Assembly: GCA_947172415.1 (NCBI GenBank)
Contig: OX359194.1
Coordinates: forward strand, 1,922,001 to 1,986,000
DNA from: Chondrosia reniformis
Lineage: Eukaryota > Porifera > Demospongiae > Chondrillida > Chondrillidae
Direction: 5' to 3'
DNA: 64,000 nucleotides
The translations under genes and the position numbers were made by a program. The notes under the pieces are model-generated. The model had not been told where the DNA came from and ran no database searches. It saw only the letters and a list, made by a program, of their open reading frames with translations. Within the stretch, counting starts at the first letter, position 1. The number at the start of each line of letters is the position of its first letter. Positions 33,543-45,499 of this stretch are shown one piece after another.

Positions 33543-36500
33543 TTACAGGAAAAGTCCCTGCAATGATGGATTATATATATATATATATAAATACAACATA
33601 TTTTCATGTACACAACCATACAAATTCAATACACAATTATATATAAGATATAATGTTGTACTAATGAGTTATTCACTTAAAATGATGATCTATTGCAATA
33701 CACTAATACTTACTGGACAAGAGGAAGCATCAGGAAATATTATAATTTCCTCTGAAGCTAATATATCTGTTGGTCCAGTCAGAGATAGTGGATCAAGTTG
33801 CATAATCTGCCCTCCCCAAGCAAATATCAGACTTAAAGGTTGATTGAAAGACACATCATGGGCTGCATCTCCAGTCTCACGAAATCTACTGAATCTGACT
33901 TCAGTAAAGTCCCCCAGTTTTTGAACTATTCCATTGAGAACATTGAACTCAGTATCCCTCATAGGACCACTAGAAGGATTACTAACGCTGAAGTTTGCCA
34001 AGAGATACCTACAATATACAAAAATGTAAAATATACATTGTAATATTCGTATTTATCATATAATACTAATTGACAGATAAAGATAACATGAATTATGGAA
34101 AAGACAAACAAACATCATGCATACATTGGATTAGATTATGAATGAGGAAAATATATACTTATATAATATATAAAGGCTTTGACTTAATGTTATTTGTTAT
34201 TATCATTATACGTATACGTATATGCAAATTACCCATCTATAAGAAAGGTTGTTCCATTTTGAGTGTATTCACCTATAACAACATCAGTTATACTCTGCAA
34301 TAAATCATAGTAAGAAATTTCATGTATACTGTGTACATATATACGTATATATACATAGAAGTAACTCCCATATATATATCCCTTCCCTCTGGGTAATAAA
34401 TAACTATTACACAACGTGTGGTTCTGATTCTTTTATGAAAACAGTGTACATACTATACACTTAACTTACTGAAGGATTGTTTGCACTTTCAAATCCCACT
34501 CCTACATATCCAGTAGTGTTAGCAGCCAAATTAAAATGTACTCTATCACCTTCAGCTACCCAGAAAAGGTAAGCCTCTCCATCATTGAGCACAATAAAAC
34601 CACTGCAATCTATATAAGATTTATTCAGCGGAAATCATTATCATATAGCTATAGCTATCAAAAAAGTCTTGCCAAATTTACCATACATATTTAACATTTA
34701 TGCATACGTATATACTTTGTCGGGTTTTAATATGATCTATACACAAAGTCATATATACAGTATGTTCACATTTAATAGCAATTGCTCTTACTTGTGTTAT
34801 TTGTTGGTGGTATAGTAGGTCCAGTAGTACTACCAGTGGGTGTGGCTGTGGGTGTGGCTGGGGGTGTATACATTGTAGCATATAATATATTAGGTATGGA
34901 TATACGAATATGTATATAATATGTAGAATATATATAAATAATCTGCTTTATTCTATTGAAATTATACATAATATTTACATACATGTCAAACAAGCATAAA
35001 GATGAATAACCAAAAGATTTAACATACACTTACTGCTAGGTGTAGGTATTGCTCTATCGCAACAAGTCACTACTTGGACCTCATCCAAAACTACAAATGT
35101 CGTATTAATTTGATCAACATAAAGTAGCATCTATAAAAAATAAGTAAATGAATATATACCATAAAATGATATAATATATATATATATATATACATAGATT
35201 CATTTCAATTGCCTCTTTTCTGAGCTAATTGTAAAAAATAAAGTTTCGTTATTAATCTTTACATGTACATATAATTACAATCAAGTACTATATACACAGT
35301 GCAAGTTACAAATTAAACAGATGCAGGTGACGCTTATATAGGATATATATATAACAGTACAAGATTTTATTCACACTGCTGTGGGCTTGCATTGACATCA
35401 ACTTCTGCATAGAAACTGATTACCATTTCACACCTTAGTATAGACTGAAGATGATGCATCTGGATGCCATATATCAACAAAGGTTCTGGTCTTAAAGGGG
35501 TCTCCGCAGTAGATTTTATTTGTCTTTTAGAGGTAGATAGGAATACCAATGGTTGCATGCATTCACATAATCAACTGAGTTAGAGACCATTTAGTATCTT
35601 GCAGGGACATCACATGACATATAAGTACGTATAAAGGCCTCAGCCTTTTATGTCTCTGTGTACAAGTTATTTAGTAAGCTATTTCTCGTAGAAGAGCATC
35701 AGCTTATCATAGACGTTCACAAAAGGATTTTGCAAAAAGGCAGTGATATTTTTTAGCAACGTCGCATAATTTTATTTTGTAACTTGCACTGGATATACAT
35801 ATGTATAATGTATATATATGTGTCTTTGGAACTATGCTTACATTTATAGTTGTTACATCAAATCCATTGGCAACAGGTTGTTTACTAACTGAAACTGAAA
35901 AGGTAAACCCAGGAAAGGTGGAAACTGTAGAAATACCAGTAAATGTTCCATCAAATAGAATAAAATCAAAATAGTTTGGTGCATTTGGAGCAAATCCTCT
36001 TGAAACTAATCGAAAATAGAAGCTAGCAGGATCACTACAGGGATTCAATGTAAGAGTTGTCTCCGCTAAGCTGGTATTCCCTGAAATCTAAAGGAAACAT
36101 TTGGCATATACACAATAATTATTATATCATGTACGTATATGCAATGATTGTATATAACTACATTACGTATGCATTGTACATAATATATATATATATATTA
36201 TACTGGATTAACAAGAACAATCAATATCTTATATATGTATACGTATATGTTTGCAGGTATATATACATCATAGAATACTTAATCTTTTGTATATATAATG
36301 ATAAACTCACAAAACCACATTTAACAGACAATGTGTCTGCATCTACAGAACAAGTTTTTCCTTCGATGCTAGCGCTATTGTCACTAGACAACAGTTGTTC
36401 TCCTATTTCAGTTAATGCATCACAATTAGTGGATTGGCATTCAGTGAGTTGATCTATAGGTATACAATATTACATATTATAATTTATATATAAGGTTGCA

Positions 36501-37910
36501 ATTTATATATATACAATGTATATTTATTATGAACTATGATGGAATAGTATATATTCACATATTTAGAAAAATATATACGTAAACAACATACTGTCGGGTT
36601 CATTTCCACAGCAAAGCATTAATTGCAAAGAGTTCAGCAGAAAAAGTCTTCCAAAAGGCGTCCCATCAGTTACATCCAAATTGAATATCCACTATATAAT
36701 CAATGGCATTAACAAGCTTATATATATACTCGTATACAGGGTATACATGAATATACACATACGTACCTTTAATATACAGTATTTTGTATTGTCATGTATC
36801 AGTTTAGAGTTGGAACTTACAGAAACTGTTAGTGAGGTCTGTCCTACTCCAGTTTGAACTTGAGATATCAAAATGTCAATGGAGATGATATTTGTTCCAA
36901 TGGGAATATTGGTGTTTTGGGAGTATGTACCACTTAGTAAAACACCATCAGTAAATTGTAAGGTACCATTTTCAACAAAAAATCGTCTAAACCTTAAGTC
37001 CAAACTTATGCTTGCAGGCGTTTGACATGGATTGATTGAAAATACCAAACGATTAATCTGGAAGTCCGTTATCTGTAAACAAACAGTACTGAATCATAAT
37101 CAGTAATTATTTTTATCAGCATATTTATGCATGTGTAAAGTGGTACATGCTTGTGTATATATAGGTATATATAAACTCACTATGTAACAAGTGCTACTAA
37201 GGCAATCTTTGTTTCTTAAACAAAAAGTTGCTCGATGGATAATTCCACTTGGAAAATTGTTAACTTGCTGAATAAGATTGCTTTCAAAGTTGTCAAGGCT
37301 TTGACAGTTGATAGAAGTACAATTAACTACATTATAGTAGGATGTAAATTGTGTATTTGTATCAACTATATACGTAAAATAAATTTTATTTGCATAATAT
37401 TTATATATCTAATTCTTTTGTAATTTAATATTTTGGCTTATTATAAATTAAATTAATAAAGAACTTTAATTTTTTCAGTATGCAAGAAATATTTCTTGGA
37501 AAATCTGATGTTTTACAGTTTTACAATTACATTATAGCTTTTCATGATTGCTTCTAACCTGCATCTGTGGGGCATTCATTTTCCCATTTCTTCAATTTAT
37601 CTGTTAATAACTCTACAGAATCTTTTAAAGCACCCACTGTATCTTTCAATTCTGTAACAGTTCCAGTCAACTCAGAGAAGAAGCTGTAAAAGGCAGCTCC
37701 ATATTTATCCCCTACTTCTTTTATGATTCTGTAAATATCAGTAGAATTATTGCAACACTTGCTGTCTTTGGAGGAGAGCAGTTGGAGTAAAAATGGAAGG
37801 TTTTGTTGAAGACTTTCAGATCCTCCTTTACAATAACCTGCTTCAACTGCAGAGGACGCTAACAAAAAAAGACTTATAGCTGCACAGGGAAGAAGGTAAG
37901 CTTTTCCCAT
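33543..37910 (-). CDS. Secreted protein with two cassettes plus DOMON domain (gene C)
   Basis: Exons: 37910-37559 (ATG), 37326-37181, 37072-36821, 36691-36592, 36453-36311, 36087-35842, 35130-35034, 34857-34792, 34609-34470, 34294-34233, 34008-33714, and a candidate final exon 33557-33543 (GLFL then stop; the only uncertain one). About 637 residues. Exon 1: signal peptide (LLPCAAISLFLLASSAVEA) and coiled coil. Cassette 1: CQSLDNFESNLIQQ, INPCQTPASISLDL, LMLCCGNEP. Cassette 2: CDALTEIGEQLL, LNPCSDPASFYFRL, VQVVTCC; its Cys exon has DTL where the others have DCL. Then a Thr/Pro linker and a DOMON domain (GDRVHFNLAANTTGYVGVGF, DVVIGEYTQNGTTF, SLIFAWGGQ). DOMON exons 140 and 62 bp long mirror those of the SRCR gene (140 and 59 bp) in phase. 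Probably secreted. Confidence 0.78.
35350..35570. repeat. Dispersed repeat R1, copy 1
   Basis: The block CACACCTTAGTATAGACT, GATGATGCATCTG, AGGTTCTGGTCTTAAAGGGG recurs inverted at about 40490-40740 and in the same orientation at about 45050-45300. Intronic in gene C. At 40.5 kb it lies directly upstream of LINE reverse-transcriptase sequence, so it may derive from that element. Confidence 0.65.
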
Positions 37911-38300
37911 TCTGCCAATATTGAAATTTTCTTCTACTAAATTTCTGATAATATAAGCCTCTATTCTACCAGTGGTTATCTACTGCTTTTTATAGAAAAA
38001 AATGGTATGTATGAAATGTCAACAAATTCTTATTTAGTCATTTCCATAGCACCGTTCCTATGCTCTCAAGAATGTAATTGTTGCTACAGCCCCACATAAT
38101 ATATTTAAATCAGGAAATCACTGATATATATATATACGTAAATATAGAGGACTCTTCCGTGGTCCGTGTGCACTTTGCAATTGGTAGTGTATGTGAATGA
38201 CTGCATACTTAGAAATTTCACTCTCTCTCACACACAGACATCCTCATGCGCATGTACACACACATACGCATACTAACATATATATATGTACATATATACG
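37911..38300. other. Upstream region of gene C
   Basis: 5' flank of the minus-strand gene C. A TTTTTATAGAAAA stretch lies near 37990. No gene recognised. Confidence 0.4.
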
Positions 38301-38307
38301 TATTCAA

Positions 38308-38490
38308 ATAATAAGCAACACTGGATAATTAGCTGTTTCGTGGTTCATTGATGATTTTTGCTATCATTGGATGACTGGGAGGTCATCACTGGTTGCCACA
38401 AATAGGACTTCGGTCCCCCAGTCAAGTAGACGATTGTCACTTGGTTGGTTTGGCGTAATTATCCAGTGTTGTTTATTATTTGCAACAATA
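38308..38490. repeat. Small MITE, copy 1
   Basis: Ends AATAAGCAACACTGGATAAT and ATTATCCAGTGTTGTTTATT are complementary. Interior AGGACTTCGGTCCCCCAGTC and TTGGTTTGGCGTAAT recur at about 63157-63295 in a MON1 intron. Confidence 0.75.
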
Positions 38491-38604
38491 GCCTAGCACA
38501 GGCTCAAGTGCAATAAACTCCCCTTTTTCACATATACATATGTATAACATTATTATTGCATATATTTAGAGATTTAGATTATGCAGAGAGAGTAAAGGAC
38601 TCAC

Positions 38605-38745
38605 TAAAGATCAAAAATGCAAAGATTCCCAGAATCACTGATGAAATTTGGTATTTCTCAGACTTATATAAATAGCTGTCTGGCCCAGTGAAGAAGAAGA
38701 GAAGGAGGAGGAAAAACTCTTATATACTCATCCAAAGCTCTCACT
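38605..38745 (-). repeat. Dispersed repeat shared with 4130-4245
   Basis: Inverted, diverged copy: GATTCCCAGAATCACTGATG, AGCTGTCTGGCCCAG, a GAAGAAGAAGAGAAGGAGG tract, CTCATCCAAAGCTCTC. Confidence 0.5.
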
Positions 38746-39224
38746 ATTAGTTTAGTTCCCTATTGGCTGAATCATGTATTAGATATCATATATATATATA
38801 GATAAACTATGCATTTAACTGCTTGTATCAGTGTGATGCAATATTCATTTAGTTGAAAACTGAGTGCCTCCCCTGCTCTAACACTTGATAAGAAGACTCA
38901 CACTCCAAAATTGGCTAGGATGTGCAACCTTACTAGTGCTTCAGGAAGTGACATTGTGAATTCATTGATACAAAATCAAGATAAGATAAGAATAGGGGAG
39001 AATATCTATTCCATTCTTATCTAACCAAATAAATATGTAGGGGAAGTACTTATTACTTTTATTCAATAATATAGTAAGTGATAGACAAAACAGAGAATAT
39101 GTTCACACACCATGCAACCTTATAGATTCCCTGTAGAAACCCTTGGGCTCATGAGTATTATATCAGATCGAGAGTACAGTATTCCAATATTCCCCTTGGA
39201 ACAAATATCATCTCCACTGACATG

Positions 39225-39430
39225 TTTGGGTGCATCATCCCTACTCGTGGTTGCGCCCAAAAATGGAAGTGATGTGTACAGTATATATGCCACTTCTGTA
39301 TGGTTGTCCTTGGCACATGATCATTCTCTTGTTTTGCTACTTTTTGCAGATTTGCTAGTGACTGTTGGAAGCACTGCCATCCCTACTTCTAATTTCATTT
39401 TTAAACATTTTTATTTATCTTGTATATATA
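39225..39430. repeat. Diverged MITE right half
   Basis: GGGTGCATCATCCCTACT, TCTCTTGTTTTGCTACTTTTTGC, AGCACTGCCATCCCTACTTC and a terminal TTTTTAAACATTTTTATTTA match the right half of the element at 42920-43137. The long plus-strand open frame over 39112-39594 is largely this repeat, not a gene. Confidence 0.6.
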
Positions 39431-39712
39431 TGTTTGCCTATACCCTATTTCTGACAATATTTTGTTTGTTATCTATGACTAACCGTCTTATAATTCTATA
39501 CCCTCCATTACATGGAAACACAGTGTGCATATACAATAAACTGTACATTCATTATATTAATTACATAATAACAGGGTTAGAGACCATTTTGTAATTTGCA
39601 CTCGAGGGTCATTATATGACACACGTATAAAGGCCTTGTGTACAAGTTACAAAATAGTCTCTAATTAATCCTGTTGATTATGCGAATGCATGCAACCAAC
39701 CGTCAGTATTCT

Positions 39713-40530
39713 TAATTCAATTCAATTCAATTCAATAAGTATTATTTAGACTGGGGAGACTCTTAGCCAATGGTTACATTACAGTGGTCCCAGATTAGAT
39801 TACAAAAACAAATGAGAAGGAGTGTGAGGGGGGAGTACAGGTTAAGGGGGAAAATAATGATAAAATTATATAAATAGATAAATTAGTATATACAGTGAAA
39901 TAAAATGTGTATGCCTCAATTAAGATACAAAAATTTAATCATGAGTTAATATAGTTCAAGTAGAGGTTTGGTTTATGATAAATTGAGATATTCATTTGAG
40001 ATTGAGATATTTATCTATACATATGATCAACTAATTTGTGAGGAGAATCATAGTCTTTGGGTGAATGTGCTTTAAGGTGAGGTGGTAGACCATTCCACAG
40101 CTTAGCAGCTTGGTAGGAGAAGGACGCATTGGTACGCTGGCGGTGGCAAACTGGAACTGATCGATGATAGATTGATCAGCCTGGTCCTTGTTTGATGGCC
40201 ATGGGTGAGTAGTGTACAGGTTTGAGTCAGGGAGCTATATCAGCTATATCAGCTTTACAGCAGAGAATGGTTTGGCTAGGTGCAGTCTCCTCCTCGTCTC
40301 TAGGGCCAGTCATCCTAGAGTGGATTTACTTTGGCTAGCAGAAGAGAGTCGCCTTCTCTTAAGAATGATGCGGGCACAGTAGTTTTGTAGTCTCTCAAGC
40401 TTCAGAGATTCTGTAGATGAGCAGCCATTCCAGACTACGTCACCATAATCAAAGATGGGTAGAATATAGACCTTATAGAAGGTAGTTAATGCGCTTCTTA
40501 GTTTCCTCACAAGGCAAATCAAATCTACTG
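39713..40530 (-). mobile_element. 5'-truncated LINE, reverse-transcriptase C-terminus and 3' tail
   Basis: Minus strand 40522-40310 encodes VRKLRSALTTFYKVYILPIF, DYGDVVWNGCS, LQNYCARIILKRRR, the motif typical of the end of non-LTR retrotransposon reverse transcriptases. Further on, SFSYQAAKLWNGLPPHLKAH can be read near 40130-40070 after a frame change. The element ends in a (TTGAA)n tail at 39737-39713, as in L2/CR1-type LINEs. The frame is broken, so it is inactive. The domain call is by pattern; clade is inference. Confidence 0.75.
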
Positions 40531-41831
40531 TGGTTATTAGCTGAGACCCCTTTAAGACTAGAACCTTTGTTGAAATATGGCATGCAGATGCATCATCATA
40601 AGTCTATAGTGGGGTGTGAAAAGGTAATGGGTAGGCCATGTGTTCTACCTTGCAATTGGATGATCTGTATCAACTACTTCTCTCTATGCAGTAGTTGAGG
40701 ATTTCAAAGTCTGCAACAGTGTGACTAAAGTCTTGTACTGTTTAAACTACTGATTATATCTTATGGATCATGATCACTTGGAAATTTGTAACTTGTACTG
40801 TGTAGTACTTGATTGTAATTTTAATATTTTATATATGCAGTACATGCCATTCACTGTGTAGTGTAAGTTTGAGTGTAATTAGCCAGCAAAGTACTTTACT
40901 ATACTTAGACATATAGTGGTATATATATTCACATGCTAGCTAAAACCTTACAAATTTATATAATACTAATACATTGACATATATAAGTATACATATGTTT
41001 GTCTTATGTATACATATACTTGCATGACCTGGTATTACAGTTAATATTCGTTTATCCACCCCTGGTTAATCTGCCAAACCTCTTAAACCGCTACTATATA
41101 TTTCTTGAAACAATTCAAATGGATGGCAGTAGTATACAAGTAAACTGCCATTGTGCAATTCCGCCATCTGCCATTTTTTCAGAACCAATTAGAACTTAAT
41201 ATGAAATTTGATGACGAATAATCTGCCAAGTGTCAAGCTGGACATTGCTGCCACACAGAATGCAACTCTGACCTCACTACTCAAATACTTTTCCCAGTTG
41301 TAGACTTTTACAGTGATATTGTTTCTTGTACTACTAGTATCTGATATTTTTTGTATGCTACTTCACACAGTGTATCAGTGTAATATTATGGTGTCATTTG
41401 GATATGTGATATAGCTGCAATCACTGCAAAATGTATTCTGCCATATTGTTAATCCACCAAAATTTGGCCTAAACCTATTGTAGTGGATTAATGAACTGTA
41501 CTTTTATTTGCATTACATCATGGGAAGGTGGTGGAAGTCCCCACTTGTGCACTAGGTCTAGGACTGAATTCATTTTATTATCACACATTAATCAGCATTA
41601 ATCATTTAACAATATTGCATAAATATGAAAAAAACGGCAAATATATAAATTACACAGGTTTCAAAACACCTATCGAAAAACTCTTTCACATAGAACCTTC
41701 CATTGGTTCATTTACTTACTTGTATTATTTATATATACATATTGTCATTCTATAGTCCTATACATAAAATACATGCATTTATACATGTTAACTCTGCCAG
41801 GATTCACATTAAAGCATGTTGCCTCTTTGGA

Positions 41832-44068
41832 TCACATTCCATGTAGATGCATTTTCATCACTCTGGTAAATACTCTCCCTAGGTTTAGAACAAGATATGG
41901 TATTGATATAGTTGTTAACGTAGAAAATAGCCACGAAAAATTTATGCTGTAGCTCAATGGTAGAGTATTGTCCAATAAGAGGAGACAATGAACACTTGCT
42001 AGAAATGTGGCTCCAAAAATAGACAATGTTGTAATGTACAGCCAATACAATCCTTGCCTAATGCCAATTTTACCTGGAACAGAAACTCTACAATCTGAGA
42101 CAAAAACTTGATCAATGCTAAAGACTGCTGCAGTGAAGGTGATGGTGGAGGTAGCAAATAGGAAGATAGATGCCATGATGAATGTATGCCTGTAAGGATC
42201 GGTTAATACAGCTATAAACATCATTGGCAAGTGGTAACACACACACATTACAAAGGCATTGATCACATTCCAGATGCCAAAATGCAATATAAACTTGCTA
42301 AGTCTATTGTAACTGACACATTTAAATGTTACCAAGGTGCAAAGAGTTACAGTAAATTTTGGTACAGGAACAATTTGATTTGGAAATTTTGTTGAAGTAG
42401 AAACCGCCATGGTCATGACAACACCCAAGAATAATGCAATACACATACCAATACCAACTTTTGGTACAATTCCATTGGTCTCATTTTCATGATAACAATG
42501 CAGCTCGTACAATAGAAACGAAAGTGCCACTGCTGTATTATGAATAATCATATAGATGTAGAAGAAAATGGAAAATGTAATAATGGCCCAAGTTACACTA
42601 AATGTGGGAATTTCAGATACTCCTGTAGTTATTTGTGAGGTGATGGACTCTCTAATTCTGCATTTTATTACTAGTATGACTATGCCAAGGGGCCAAATGA
42701 AAATCAATGCTGGTACAAATGAATTAGTAATTGAAATAAGGTTCTTTCTTGGGTTGGGATATGGAACACATCCAGAATAGCAGAATTGTTTGTTGAAAGA
42801 TTCTATTCCACACACAAACCCCAAGGCTTTGCTATATGCAATGCTATCAATCCTTTTTCTCAAAATTGCCTCTTTCAACTATATCAGAGGATAAAAAGAA
42901 TATTACAGAGAGTTTCTGTGTTTGGGTGCACCATTCCTACTTCAGCTTGGTGTGCCCAAGCACAGAAGCTTTAAGTGTTTGGTTAAGTTACTTAAATTTC
43001 AGTATATATGCAACTTCTGTATAGCTTTATCATATATATATGAGTGTCTTGTTTCGATACTTTTTGCAGATGTATTAGTGAACACTGCCATTCCTACTTC
43101 TAACATCATTTTTGTAAATGTTTTTTATTTACTTGTATATAAATGAAGACACAGATTATGACTTATAGAAAAGGGATTGAAATATACATTTGCAAAAATA
43201 TATTATGGGTTATGCAATGCATGCAGTCTCATTGATGACAACTCCAAGATTTGTACTGGACTTTCTATCATAAACTATATAATTGTTACTATATAGACCA
43301 AAACCATTATCTCGGTGGATTGCATGCGTACGGGAGGTAATAATGGTTGCAACATTAGACTTATATACGTATATTCCATTGAGCGACATGCACACATACA
43401 AGCTCCAGTCCTATATATATAGTTGTTTACATAGATGTATGTCAAGTGCATATGTAGTGATTGCATAGTCATTTCCAGTGATTTAAACTTACCACTAGAA
43501 CAACAGGAAGGAATACATCATTGATCTGTGAGTCACTTTTATCTGGTGGCTTCAGATAAGGAAGCGTGAGACAAACGGCACTATAATCTGTAATGATTGG
43601 ACTTTCTTTAAAGAATTTACCAAGAACTCCCTGTGGTATAAGGAGAGCCATTTCAGATATCGATACGGTTGACACTACCGTATTGGTGGTAGAGGAATAC
43701 CACATAGTACCATAGACATTCTCTAATCCATTTAATTCAAATACCATTCCAACGTAGGGTTCTCTGTCAATGCACACTTCTTTGTTGATGGATGTTCCAT
43801 TTGTAAAAATAATAAAAAGTAAAAACTGAGGTTTTGCATGATTGATGGGAAATAATGCTTCAATCAACCTCTGATGATTTCCTCCGTCTGAGATGATTGC
43901 TTCTACAATTGCATCGGTACTGTTACAAGGCAAGTACTTTTGACAAGTGTAATCTGAGGAGTGTTGGACTGTACCTGAGCTTACAACAAGGAGAAGGACT
44001 AAAAAAGAACAGACTATTTCTAATGAATAAATCATTTTCCTATTCTTCTTACAACTCACAATATACAT
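41832..44068 (-). CDS. Two-exon multi-pass membrane protein with signal peptide (gene D)
   Basis: Exon 1 is 44068-43493 and exon 2 42878-41832 (TGA), joined by a phase-0 intron. Two in-frame ATGs (44068 and 44035); the second directly precedes a signal peptide (LEIVCSFLVLLLVVSSGT), giving 529 residues. The ectodomain of about 160 residues has Cys, N-glycosylation sites (CNSTDAIVEAII, FTNGTSINKEVC) and a beta-rich segment (TTNTVVSTVSISEMALLI). Exon 2 begins with CGIESFNKQFCYSGCVPYPN and then about seven hydrophobic stretches, e.g. SFVPALIFIWPLGIVILVI, VGIGMCIALFLGVVMTMAV, FIMASIFLFATSTITFTAAV and LFSTLTTISIPYLVLNL. This suits a seven-helix receptor-like protein, but no GPCR family motif was recognised. 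It sits between two cassette genes on the same strand. The intron holds half a MITE. Confidence 0.72.
42919..43137. repeat. MITE right half in gene D intron
   Basis: Interior GGGTGCACCATTCCTACTTC and right arm 43047-43137 (TGTTTCGATACTTTTTGCAG...GTAAATGTTTTTTATTTACTT) match the full element at 44469-44720. Confidence 0.75.
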
Positions 44069-44468
44069 CAGTACTAATACTTGTCAAAATTTGGTACTTA
44101 ACAATTATTCATTCAAAAACAAACATTTTCAGTTATCACCTCATCAAACAACAAAGGATTTCAAATGTATATAGAGTACGGTAGTACCTCTAAGTAGGAA
44201 TGGCCGGAAAAAAATGGCCGACCTATCTAATGTATTGCTCAACACCTCATAAATCACCAACGAAGCGATTTTCGGGTTTATTCGGTTATTTTCGGCCATT
44301 AATCCACGCTTTTTGTTTTTTTTTTAAATGCCAAAACATGTTTCGACGCTCTACACGTTCTACAGCGTTCACACCAGGAATAGGCCCATTTCCAAAATTC
44401 ATTTTTTTCTTTTATTGAATGGACTAGCATTATTTCGAGATTCGACAATAACAAAAAAGGAGGAATAC

Positions 44469-44720
44469 AAGTAAATAAAAAACATTTACAAAAATGATGT
44501 TAGAAGTAGGAATGGCAGTGTTCACTAGTACATCTGCAAAAAGTATCGAAACAAGACAGTGATTAAGTTACTTAAATTTCAGTACATATGCAACTTCTGA
44601 AGGACTAGCCTTATCATATAATCACTCTCTTGTTTCGATACTTTTTGCTGATGTACTAGTGAACACTGCCATTCCTACTTCGAATTCTAACATCATTTTT
44701 GTAAATGTTTTTATTTACTT
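44469..44720. repeat. Complete long-TIR MITE
   Basis: Left arm AAGTAAATAAAAAACATTTA...TATCGAAACAAGA and right arm ...TTTTTATTTACTT are reverse complements over about 90 bp; the right arm carries a small insertion (GAATTC). Related pieces: 12854-13090, 39225-39430, 42919-43137. No coding capacity. Confidence 0.85.
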
Positions 44721-45049
44721 TATATATACTTCTTACTTCATTTTCTATATGTTTTATATGTACATGTACATATACAAAAAGCAAAACATTTATGTGTTGT
44801 AATGTAAAGTCTTTCTTTCCAGCCATTTATTATATTGTATATGACATTGTTTATAGGTTATATACGTATATATGTAGGCTATATAAGTCTCTATAATGTT
44901 GGTTTTATGTTATGTGTATACGTATATATATATATAGTTACAAATTTAAGAGGTCCAAGTGATTATACAATATTAAAATTACAATCAAGTACTAGCTACA
45001 CATGCAGTGCAAGTTACATTTAAAGAAATCCAAGTGACCCCTAGGATAT

Positions 45050-45300
45050 AATCAGTAGTTTAAACAGTACAAGACTTTAGTCACACTGTTGCAGGCTTTG
45101 AAATCTTCAACTACTGCATAGAGAGTAGTAGTTGATACAGATCATCCAAGGTAGAACACGTAGCCTACCAATTACCTTTTCACACCTTAGTATAGACTTA
45201 AGATGATGGATCTGCATGCAACAAAGGTCTAGTCTTAAAGGGGTCTCAGCTAATAACCACAGCAGATTTGATTTGCCTTGTGAGGAAACTTAGAATACTG
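45050..45300. repeat. Dispersed repeat R1, copy 3
   Basis: ACTACTGCATAGAGAGTAGT, TGATACAGATCATCCAAGG, CACACCTTAGTATAGACTT, TCTTAAAGGGGTCTCAGC. Inverted counterpart at 40490-40740, where the LINE follows. Confidence 0.7.
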
Positions 45301-45360
45301 ACGGTTGGTTGCATGCATTTGCATAATCAACAGGGTTAGAGACCATTTTGTAACTTCGTA

Positions 45361-45495
45361 ACCTCGGGGTCGAAACTTCTGACAACGAGGAAGAAGAAGA
45401 AACAACAAAATGGCATCTCTAGACGTTCTAAAAGTCAAATGATGATCCTTCAAAAGATAAGTTCGACACAGTTAGAAGAAATCCTTATTATATTT
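45361..45495 (+). repeat. Hammerhead-like repeat, 5'-truncated copy
   Basis: Starts within the core (GGGTCGAAACTTCTGAC), continues to GGCATCTCTAGACGTTC and TAAAAGTCAAATGATGATCC. CTGAAGA and the left arm have been lost where it abuts repeat R1 material. Confidence 0.55.
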
Positions 45496-45499
45496 AGAT

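Noticed and set aside
36057..36452. Plus-strand open frame of 131 codons
   Set aside because: Antisense to the Cys exon of gene C and an AT-rich intron; no independent support.
39112..39594. Long plus-strand open frame of 160 codons
   Set aside because: Most of it overlaps the MITE right half seen at 42.9 and 44.5 kb; no domain and no splice context.
41946..41965. tRNA box-A-like string TAGCTCAATGGTAGAG
   Set aside because: It lies in coding sequence of gene D, and no T arm or box B follows; coincidence.
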